Shown here: positions 54,775 to 64,000 of the stretch, piece by piece
Layout of the letters: every line of letters starts with the position of its first letter
Numbering within the stretch: the first letter of the stretch is position 1
DNA from: Chiua virens
Taxonomy: Eukaryota > Basidiomycota > Agaricomycetes > Boletales > Boletaceae
DNA: 64,000 nt
Assembly (NCBI GenBank): GCA_019787685.1
Contig: JAHNUO010000012.1
Coordinates: 930,001-994,000, forward strand
Direction: 5' to 3'
Notes under the pieces: model-generated
Database searches by the model: none
Seen by the model: only the letters and a program-made list of their open reading frames with translations
What the model was told of the DNA's origin: nothing
Made by a program: the position numbers and the translations under genes

Positions 54775-54910
54775 CTATTGCTTGATGAATGCGACCCACT
54801 AAGTAAGTTAGTAGATACCATTGAATAACGCGTCGTTGAGGTAACGAGAACCAAACCATCTCGTTCATCTCGCTGGATACTTCATCGTCGTTCAGATTTC
54901 TTGCGGCCAT
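54775..54910 (-). pseudogene. V-ATPase subunit E, 5' fragment only
   Basis: The first exon (54857-54910) reads MAARNLNDDEVSSEMNEM, as at the start of V-ATPase subunit E (Vma4), which normally continues VAFIKQEALEKA. After a 58-bp GT-AG intron the next exon reads W-VAFIKQ and then meets TAG at 54775-54777. The remaining 200 or so residues are absent. The region to the left is the start of the UBX gene. The extra Trp suggests a changed acceptor. Subunit E forms the peripheral stalk of the vacuolar proton pump, and an intact copy must exist elsewhere. A rearrangement that cut the gene, or a partial duplication, could explain it. Confidence 0.6.
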
Positions 54911-55013
54911 GGTGTCGTATGGGTGTAATGAACGGGAATTGAAGGGTTCCCCCGTGGGAACCCTGACCATGGCGAGGCTGCCGAATCTTTGACGACCATA
55001 TAAGCCAAGGCCA

Positions 55014-55740
55014 ATGGCACAACCATCTGGGAGCCCAGAAGACCTTGGTCGTCAAACTTCACTTCCATGGACACCAGGCGAAGGCGGCGAGTCTCTTATC
55101 CAAGCCATCCAAGCTTTGGAAACCTACAAGAAAAAGGATCCTTCCAAAGGTCCGTCTAAGATGGACTGTACATGAGCCGCACCTTCTGACCGGCGAACCG
55201 TTTCACGCGACGGCGAACGTTAATCATTTGGATGGTGTTTCTATTGATATTTTTGAACATGATCACGGTTTGTCTGCCCCGACAGTGGTCGTACGCTTCA
55301 AGGCTGTCGGTAACGCCCCGATCATGAAGCAAAACTTCTACAAGATCACTGCTGCGAACAGGTTCCAGGCCGTGATCCAGTTTTTGAGGAAAGAATTAGG
55401 TTGGAAGGCGGGCGAACCATTGGTACGTCTGACCTGTATCTGTCTCATTCCCATGTCATATTTGCTTTCGAAAAGTTCACGTATATCAACTTGGCGTTTT
55501 CTCCTGCACCGGATGACACTGTGTCAAACTTGTTCAAGGTGCGTGGCTTGACTCGATCAACCCCATCAACTGAGACACGGTATTCCGTCGAGCAGTCGTT
55601 TGCAACGGACGGTCACCTCATCGTCAATTACAGGTTAGTAATGTCCTTGTTGGCATTGTCACCTTCCCACTGTCCTTGCTACGCGTCACATCCGAAGATC
55701 TGACGATCAATCTCATAGTACGACGGCAGCGTGGGGTTAA
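55014..55740 (+). CDS. ATG12: Ubiquitin-like autophagy protein ATG12
   Basis: Five exons: 55014-55149, 55286-55422, 55476-55538, 55596-55633, 55719-55740. Phases close to 131 residues. The variable N-terminus (about 45 residues) precedes the ubiquitin-like fold: [54 protein letters not shown] and [17 protein letters not shown]. The chain ends in Gly131, as required for activation by ATG7 and transfer by ATG10 to a lysine of ATG5, so no processing is needed. The ATG12-ATG5 conjugate with ATG16 promotes ATG8 lipidation on the phagophore. The last exon is only 22 bp. The first intron (136 bp) is longer than the others (53-85 bp). Confidence 0.93.
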
Positions 55741-56646
55741 TCGCTCGCCGGTGGTATTGAAGGCTTCACGACCTCGGCGCTCGTGATAATCACTACCCTT
55801 CGCCTGCACCACAAACCATGTACACAGGTGCATGTTTTCCGTCCAACCATCCGCACCATTCCCACAGAAGGGCATCTAATGAATAATATACGCCGTGTAC
55901 ATAGAGCCAATGAACTCGTGCTCGCTGTGAATTTAGTATGTTTCGGTTCCGATCTTGCGGATATCATGCACACATTTGGAAGGTCAATCTAGAAAGAGAG
56001 CCTCCACGAGCTCTTTGAGTCGACCTCACCAGAAACATCTGGGCTGGAGTCTCGATGCTGGATTATATCCCGATGCTTTATCATGCAGATCCTTTTCCCT
56101 TTGAGAAATGACTCATAAACATGGTGAATATCCGATGATCAAACGAGTTGACATTGAGGTGACCGGCCATCACTGTCCTATTAGACAAAAAACGATCTTA
56201 TCGTCTAAATTCTTCCGAATGCACAAGCCTTTCGTATGATTTCGCTTTCTGCGTTCAGTTGCCAAAATGGGGCTCCATTCTATTGATGCCGGAGCAGGAG
56301 TCGGCTGGAAAGATCACCCGTGGGTCGCGAATCTTGATGGGGTTTGAAAGACTCCTCGGGACTTCAAGTTGAGGATCAAAGCTCATGCAATACTTTCCTC
56401 CGTGCCACGGTGCCAAACGAGTCAGCGGGAATTATACATAAACAAATTTCCAATCTGTCTCACGAACTTCGTGTTTCACGGATTATTATTATTAAGTCGC
56501 ATTCGAAGATTACAAGAAATTGATGGATAGGATATCTAGATTATGGAAATGGTAGACTGTGCCTATGTTCGATATCCTAAATGTCTCGTAAATCGTGGAG
56601 CTTCAAGGATGAACGAAGGCACATACTACCATGATATGATCGACAC
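55741..56646. other. Intergenic, one unassigned frame
   Basis: A plus frame without stop runs from about 55741 to 55992 (ending HRANELVLAVNLVCFGSDLAD), directly after ATG12. No domain was recognised and no convincing splice partners were found, so no gene is called. From 56000 to 56646 nothing coding was seen. Confidence 0.3.
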
Positions 56647-58622
56647 TCAAAGCTTCGCCACCGCTTTCAGTCCCAATTGAGGTTCTAAGCCGCGAGGTTC
56701 CGAATCGTCTAGGACGAGACAGCCGATCCTTATCGTTTCCTCTAACAACCTTTTCATAACATCCTCTCCCCAAGCAGACGCTCCCTGAGATCACGAAAAG
56801 TTAGTACGACGTGTAGCAATCTAAAGGGAAGTGGTCCAGGAAATGAACAGTAACAAAGACGACTTACATGGACTTGAAAGCACAACCTGGAATGCAACGA
56901 CCACATATGAATGGTCCTGTTTGGCGAAGAAAGGGGCGAGGGAAGAAAGGAGGTATGTGAGATCGTGCGGAAACGGAAATAGCTTTGTGGATCCCTTACA
57001 TGTACCCCGCCGGTCGATTTGCACCACAAAAACTCTCAATGCTAATCTCCCCGTATTCCGTTTTCAACGCCTTCTCCAACACACCCATATTGGTGAACGC
57101 ACAACACCATTGGTTCGCCATGGCTTGCTGTTCCTCAGCCTGCGGAGCACTCCCGAGCACAGATAAGAGTTGAGGTAGACATGGGTGAGTCAAATATCTG
57201 TCCATACACTCTTGAAATGCTTTGGCTGTCACGAGCAACCTTTTCTTCTCGCTGCGTTCCATCAATGGCCCCAACATCGAGAAACGAGTGGGGGTCACGG
57301 AGTGGAATGACACCAAATGTGTTTTCGGATTGATAGGTGGTTTGAGATATCGTTCCAGGTTGACGCTGAAGAGTATAGCACGTGAAATCACGGACTCAAG
57401 TCAGATATACCCAGCGCAAGAATTCTGTGTAAAAATGTTACCTACACTGTAAAATCAGACTGAAAAATCGACATCTGTCGATGCAGCAGAGATCGGATTC
57501 ATTATGAACTGCGCCAAACAATGTGCGGCCTGGAATAAAGCCGTGAGAGAAACTCCTAACTTCTTCGTTTTAGCAACAATCGCAGCGCTTTCTGATTCCG
57601 ACAACGTTATGGCATAATAGAATGGTAGGTCGGAAGGGTTCAACGGGCGAGAAGGAGGTGACAGTGAGTGGCAAGTCTATCATAAAATCAGCGTAACGTA
57701 GCGTGCAAATAGCTGGAAGAAAACCTACCGAGGTCCGAGACACCTGTTCCACAACGTCTTGCACGAGGTCAACTCCAGACACCTCCCATTCTTCCAAAGG
57801 CCCTCCTGTCGCAGTGATTGGATCAACCGGAAGATTATTCCATTCTTCTGAAGGGGCAACTGAGACCTCCATCCCTTTGCCCGACATCCATTCACACATC
57901 AGAGTGAGTGTGTTGAGTGCAGCACCCCCGTCCAAAATACAGTGAGAGGAGTGAAAATACAGGCCACAATCCAGTTTGTCGTCGTCACGTCGTTTCGAGG
58001 TGGTGAGCAGGTATACCCTGAAAATAGACGTAGTACCATGCTCGTCTGTGTAAGGGAGTTGTTTGATATTGATACTGTTCATAAACTGGGGTGCATTGAG
58101 GGAGGCCCCTCGGTCTTCGACGGCAAATGCTAAATCGAGCCATGCTTTACGATTAGCGGATGTGGTGTATACCCATCGCGAAGATACACCGTCCTCTATC
58201 GTGCAGGCAATGATAGGGCAGAGAAAGCTGCGACACAGGTGAAATTCAGCTTTGTCAAGTGTACGTAGAGGGAAGGTACACGTTCTCACCGTAGTTTGTC
58301 GAGAGCATCGCGAGCACGACGTTCCAGTACCTCGATTCTCACCGTCGTTGTAAAGGTGACGCCAAGGCAGACTTCACCACAGCTGTAGTGCGAGTGAATC
58401 AGTCGCGTGATCGCGGTGGTGAAGAGATAATTACTTGCCCGTCAAAGGCTTTCCATTGTCTGTGCATAACAAGTTCACTTCCAACTAAAGGCCTGGTACA
58501 GGAAGGCACGATGAGACTTGACAGTGTTGGATTAGGGAGTGGGAGACCGACCGAGTGTACACGGGAGGATCACGACTAGTATCAAGAACCCATTCTGCTG
58601 GAAGGGGGGGAAAGTCGGACAT
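56647..58622 (-). CDS. HxxxD-type (condensation-like) acyltransferase
   Basis: Eight exons: 58552-58622, 58439-58492, 58290-58382, 57729-58227, 57461-57676, 57006-57394, 56868-56916, 56647-56784, giving about 502 residues. Intron 2 (58383-58438) is GC-AG with the perfect donor GCAAGT. The only unsure intron is the fifth (57395-57460, weak donor GTCTGA). Motifs: MSDFPPLPAEWVLDTSRD, YTRPL, then FDGCGEV, LRFLCPIIACTIEDG, the catalytic HCILDGG (HxxxD) in HSSHCILDGGAALN, RYLKPP and a C-terminal HGASAWGEDV. The CoA-dependent acyltransferase fold transfers an acyl group to an alcohol or amine, and many fungal members act in specialised metabolism. No substrate can be named, and no other biosynthetic gene is adjacent. 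Confidence 0.78.
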
Positions 58623-59706
58623 GTTGCGTGGGATACATTGATCTTCCTTGCTGCATTATTTGTAGATGCGGCGGGTCTTCTTGCCCGGGCCAGGAACTTA
58701 GTTATGTAGCATGTATTCATAATAATATGAAACTTACGAGACTTGAATTACGCGACCAATTGAACTTTGTATCAGATCGGCTGTCACGTTAGCATTCACG
58801 TCGGTAGCGCGTTGGCAACTTGAATGGTAGCCTATCGTCTTCACTTCTTCTATGTACCATGATTCTGTCGCCCTATACATACACCCACGCTTTCCTCTCT
58901 GTTTCAAAGATTGGAATCGGATGAGCAATCCTTGACTCGGCCAGCAGTTTTCCCACAGGGCCACAATTTACCAGGCCCATTAGGCACTTCGCTACAGCCA
59001 ACAACCGTGGGGCGCGCATCTTCCATGGTATTGACGACCCTTTTTGGATTGGCAATGGCCGTGTGTCGTGTACGGTGTGGGACTCATAGAATGAGATATC
59101 ATCTTTCTTCCATCTTTTGCCCTTCCTTCCAGTGCTCATATTGACGCAGTCGTTTCACGCATCATATTGTAAGTCTATCATTCGGGAAAATTACAAGCTA
59201 CAACATTTCGAGGTCAGTATCCGTCTCAGTGATTATGGGCGCAAGTTCTTCATCGCTGTACAGCTGGGCCGAGTTGCACATAACATGATGAAGGCCGTTC
59301 GCATCCTATGATAGGTATGGCGCCGGCCCATCAGTGAACCGGACTACCGTCAGGAACCTCCAAGAAAAGACTTTCTTAGGACCCTTAATTACCTTTTTAT
59401 CGACTTTTTGAGTCTCAGCTCTGATTGGAGGCGGGCCCTGTGGCAAGCGGTAACGTCACAATACCTCCAGATACAGTAAGTCCAGGAAGTGATGCCGTTG
59501 CATTAGTAGTAAGCATCATCGTCAGATAATCGATTTGGGCTAATCAAATAACAGTCAAGAAGCTCGTCAGTCTTCCATTCCGCCTTCTAAGAATCTATCA
59601 TAGCGGATATACTAATAAATAGTGTGGCTGACCAGTATCACTTCGAGTTACATAAATACGAACATATTTGGTTTGATAGAGCTCGAGAGCATCCCGGGCG
59701 TCCCGA
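58623..59706. other. Intergenic with uncertain frames
   Basis: A minus frame at 58873-59139 (MSTGRKGKRWKKDDISFYES) has no recognised domain and lacks obvious partners, so it is not called as a gene. Elsewhere nothing coding, repetitive or structured was seen. The 3' flank of the next gene begins at 59706. Confidence 0.3.
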
Positions 59707-61000
59707 TCATATGAGTGAAAAACCTTCAAAGTCTAGGAATGCTTCATCCAACGACAACTTTCTAACAACCAAAGCCTCCACAATGAGCCGCGGGTTTTTA
59801 GGTGCAACCGCGGTTATTGCTGACTCTTCACCAGCAGGAGGGTCCACAACGACAACAGGAAGGGACGGATCGTGCTCGTTGTGGGTGCTTGGGGAGATGG
59901 TAACGTGACCAACGGAATTGGTCGGTGACTCGGGGGGACAGCAAGTTGAGACATGAGTCAGCAAGGCGTCAAGTCTTAGCTCCCGGCGCACGTCTCGCTT
60001 GTCTCTCCTCATGCGTGCTTCAGCTTCCGTTGGTTTGGGGAAGGTTTGCGAAGGTCCCAGATCTCCATTACAACTGGTATCAGTGCATTTGGATGCTGGA
60101 TAGTCATTCTTAAGTTTCTTTCTCGCATACGTTGGCTTGACTGACGGAGGGGATGTAATGTACGTTGCCCGTTTCTTCATCGGTCGAGGTTTATATACAG
60201 TGGATATTTCAAGATTGAACGAATATTCAGAGCCATGGTGGGTCTGAGCGTCGTCGTCCGGAGCCTCGTTATCAGCAAAGTTTGCGACATCATCCCCAGC
60301 GTCCATGGTGAAGATGGCGAGGGGAGAATCAAAGGGGAAAGGAATGGGAGACGGTCTGAGCCGAGTCGGCATGAACCCTGCAAGTGAAGCCGGAGGAGTG
60401 ACTGGGGAGTAGCTGGTAGTGTCTTCGGCGTCCGTGGCATCGGTGGTTAGGAGGTCGGTTTCGAACTCGGCTGCAGAGGTGGTAGGAGAGCTGTCCTGCT
60501 TCATTCGTAGCAAATCCTTCCTTCTGGCGCTCCTCTTACCGTCCCACCTCTCGAGCTGAGATTCGGCAAGGCTGGAAAGCTCTGGGGGCACTTCAATTTC
60601 CTTGACCACAATGACGGATGCACCTATTTCGCCGGCCATCATTTCAAGTGTCTCCAAGGACTCCTCGAGCTGCTGACGGGGCAGCCCGACGAGGGTGCCG
60701 GAGTCGGCGACGCCGAGTTCATAGTACGCTTGTCCACCGCCTTCTAGAAGGCGCCACTTGAGCTGAGTGACGAGGCGGGCGAAACGCGCTGGAGAAGGTG
60801 ACAACAGCTGGAGTTTGTACTCGACATTCCCCTATCAGAACCAAGTTATGAGACGGATAAACAGAAAGGTGAGCCCTGACCTCCTCTGCTTCTGGAACGA
60901 GTTTCGGAATTCCCGGTGTTGGAGGGGAGAAAGAAAGGGGAGTAAGCGAGTCCCATGGGCTGGGTACTCGCGGACTCTCCGAGTCGGATTCGCCAAACAT
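59707..61000 (-). CDS. GTPBP1/2-type N-terminal domain protein without a GTPase domain
   Basis: Two exons, 60881-61000 and 59707-60831 (49-bp GT-AG intron), give 414 residues. Residues 41-135 or so (GNVEYKLQLLSPSPARFARL, KWRLLEGGGQAYYELGVADS, ETLEMMAGEIGASVIVVKE) match the N-terminal region of GTPBP1/GTPBP2-like translational GTPases. No G1-G5 GTPase motif follows. Instead a long Ser/Thr/Pro- and acid-rich segment ends in a basic helix (RMRRDKRDVRRELRLDALL) and EALVVRKLSLDEAFLDF. A stand-alone N-domain suggests a regulatory or adaptor role, possibly in mRNA quality control or ribosome binding, which is inference. It is divergent to the E2 gene, with 109 bp between starts. Confidence 0.75.
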
Positions 61001-61109
61001 TAGATATCCGAGTCATGTGTCCATCCATTGGCTTATTTACTAGCACGTGACTGACTCTATTACACCAGCAGGACAACACAACTCGACCAGTTCTGCCAAA
61101 CCACCAACC
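61001..61109. promoter_or_regulatory. Bidirectional intergenic promoter, GTPBP-N / E2
   Basis: 109 bp separate the divergent start codons. The stretch carries a cacgtgac E-box-like motif near 61044. No TATA box was recognised. Confidence 0.45.
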
Positions 61110-62196
<1,087 letters not shown>

Positions 62197-62302
62197 TGTT
62201 TAGTGTAGCGAATAGTATCTATCTGACTCAGGACCTCCCGTAGAGGGGTGTCACTCAATTATTGCTTTTGGAGAGTTGTCAATTCAAAATTTTCGATGTA
62301 AA

Positions 62303-64000
62303 ATGGCATCCGACTTGAAGCGCAAACGTGAAGATGACCCAGACGAACTAGACAATGAGGACGACGTCCAACCAGATGTCGAGATATCCAAGGTTCTTGT
62401 CTCAGGTATCTAAACGTTGGGCGTGACTCTGACTTCTGTACATGCAGAAACACAAACTACCGACAGGGGAGGAACTCAGAGAGCTGAAAGACGCGGCAGA
62501 CTTGTACCAATCAAGCTCATTCAAACTCCAGGTTTGCGTGAAGCCTTCTACCCATCCATGTTTATTGAACATCAGTCTAGATTGACGCACTGCTCCCTAA
62601 TGTAAGACCCAAAGCATCTCGAAATGCACCTCTAGATCAATTCCTCCTCGCTCTTCGATCGCATCTTTTGTCGCTTCCTTCTGTCCGGCCCCAAAATCCT
62701 GTTGTCGCCGCTCGTGCATTGTCAAAAAACGGCGTTGCAGTACCATTCGCGCTTCCTCATCCCACTCAAGAAATGAAATGGACAGTAGCGTTCGAACCAC
62801 CATCCGATGTTCAGGTTGTGGGTAGTTGGGCAAACAAAATCAGCATGAAAAAGAAGGGTGACAATTGTTTTGGGGTGGACTTGTCGATCGAGATGCCCTC
62901 TGTACGTCTCGTTCCTGATTTTACTCTCATATGGCTGCTTAATCCCTTGAAGTCTCTGTTTCAAGAGAAGGATTACTTGGATGCACGGTACTTTCACAAG
63001 CGTTCTTACTATCTATCTGTAGTCGCGCAATCTATATCCGCCGCCTTCCAGGTCGATGTTTTCTACGGAGCACCTCTATACGATCCACGTCAGACGGTTC
63101 TAGTGCTGCGACCACGAAAAGGTGAGCGCCTCGTGACTCGTGTTCCCGTACTATACTAAGCAAGCTCAGGGAGCCCGCACGACTTCTCAAAAACACACGC
63201 TGAAGTTCGCGTTATCCCTGTACTTTCACCATCTCATCCAATACCCCTCCATCGACTTTCTCCGTCTCACTCCAACGTTCGTATTCAGCCAGCTTCAGAT
63301 ATACCTTCTACCGCATCGAATTCATCTACGCCCATCTACAACACGGCAATTCTTCTTTCCACTTTCCCAAAACTGTCGTTGCTGTCAACCAATGTGCTCG
63401 TGCAATCTTGCTCGGCGTTCAGAGATGCTTACACATTACTCCGAGTGTGGGCGAATCAAAGAGGGTACGGAGAAGGCACACTCTGCGTTCATGGATTCGA
63501 AGGGAAGGGGTCGTGGTGGGCTTCTGTGCTGGCTCTCCTCCTCGATGGAGAGGAGCCTTTTTTTCATCTTGGAAAAGGGAAGGTTACAAGAAGACCGGTC
63601 GGAAAGGGATTGAGTTCATACCAACTCTTTCGAGCTTCACTAGACTTTCTGGGTGAGATTCTAGTCCTTGCACTTCATGTTTGAGCTTATGTAGCTTTGC
63701 TAGCGAAACAAGACTTTGGGAACGTACCTACATTTGTGAAGTGTGCGAGTGGACACAAGGTAGGCAAAAGCACCGATTCCTGGCCAGGCTTATGACTGTT
63801 ATCTAGTTCCCACCTGAAGAATACTCATCCAGTCATCCTTCTGTCTTTGTTGATGCAACCTCCACCATAAATCATTTGGTCGATGTTCCTCTGACTTCTC
63901 TTGACATGGTATTTTAGTCACTAAATCGCCGTCACACTGGCTAACGTTCACAACCAAGCTTGGTTACGATGCGCAACGAACACTGGAACAACTTAATGAC
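62303..64000 (+). CDS. UTP22: U3 snoRNA-associated protein UTP22 (Nrap), N-terminal part, runs off the window
   Basis: Eight exons are visible: 62303-62392, 62448-62531, 62581-62901, 62953-63121, 63170-63652, 63695-63759, 63807-63908, 63959 to beyond 64000; phases close at each junction. The first donor (GTTCTT) is weak but keeps the frame. Motifs: LPTGEELRELKDAADLYQSS, IDALLPNVRPKASRNA, KDYLDARYFHKRSYYLSVVA, AYTLLRVWANQRGYGEG, VGKGLSSYQLFRASLDFLG, characteristic of the Nrap/UTP22 family. UTP22 belongs to the UTP-C complex of the small-subunit processome in the nucleolus, needed for 18S rRNA processing. It starts 106 bp after the E2 stop. About 450 of some 1,100 expected residues are in the window. 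Confidence 0.92.

Noticed and set aside
55783..55992. Small gene after ATG12
   Set aside because: Open frame without recognisable domain, no convincing start or splice partner. Left as unassigned.
58734..59139. Minus-strand gene upstream of the acyltransferase
   Set aside because: Two short frames without known motif, and no consistent splice model joins them.
62393..62405. GTATCT at 62406 as the first UTP22 donor
   Set aside because: It leaves exon 1 in a phase that does not match exon 2. The weaker GTTCTT donor at 62393 keeps the conserved LPTGEEL frame.

Overview
The window is from a fungal nuclear genome, most likely a mushroom-forming basidiomycete (Agaricomycete). The evidence is short (about 46-62 bp) GT-AG introns in dense housekeeping genes on the right, and the mix of chromodomain Ty3/gypsy, Ty1/copia, tyrosine-recombinase (YR) retroelement and Helitron relics on the left. 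No species is named because nothing in the sequence proves one. All exon coordinates were worked out by hand from reading frames and splice motifs.

Region 1 (1 to about 49.4 kb) is a repeat island with almost no intact genes. Its core is a set of nested insertions that can be read from target-site duplications (TSDs). A 5'-truncated gypsy element (Gy-A, plus strand, about 4.15-26.65 kb) was interrupted by a relative (Gy-C, 8828-22310, TSD catgg). Gy-C was interrupted in its integrase by another relative on the minus strand (Gy-D, 13832-20663, TSD tctac/cctac). Gy-D was interrupted in gag by a solo LTR of a different family (17760-18319, TSD ggaac). Gy-A also carries a second-family solo LTR (7006-7596, TSD agatg) and a partial minus-strand element (Gy-E, 23544 to about 25937). 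Gy-E still holds an intact, spliced Zn2Cys6/coiled-coil gene on its opposite strand. The Gy-A/C/D family has two extra small reading frames packed in front of gag. Three LTR families are recognised: LTR-I (692, 3107, 17760), LTR-II (7006, 35566, fragment at 23544) and LTR-III (8828, 21891, 26220, 13832, 20256, 43518).

From 26.65 to 49.4 kb come further relics: gypsy pol on the minus strand (Gy-F), a casein-kinase-1-like pseudogene, a second gypsy lineage (Gy-G), a split unknown gene, copia pol on the minus strand, a GC-rich minisatellite block, and a Helitron helicase cut by a YR retroelement and by a 317-bp hAT-type MITE. Many of the breaks are CpG to TpG/CpA changes, as expected for methylated, deaminating repeats.

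Region 2 (about 49.99-64 kb) is compact euchromatin: IND1/NUBPL (minus), a probable proteasome-assembly chaperone 1 (plus), a FAF2/UBXD8-type UBX protein (minus), a broken V-ATPase subunit E 5' fragment (minus), ATG12 (plus), an HxxxD acyltransferase (minus), a GTPBP1/2 N-domain protein (minus), a UBE2D-like E2 with a SUMO-interaction-like tail (plus), and the 5' part of UTP22 (plus, running off the window). Two gene pairs are head-to-head over little more than 100 bp (IND1/PAC1, GTPBP-N/E2). The genes cover mitochondrial Fe-S assembly, proteasome and ubiquitin pathways, autophagy and ribosome biogenesis. They look like ordinary neighbours rather than a functional cluster.
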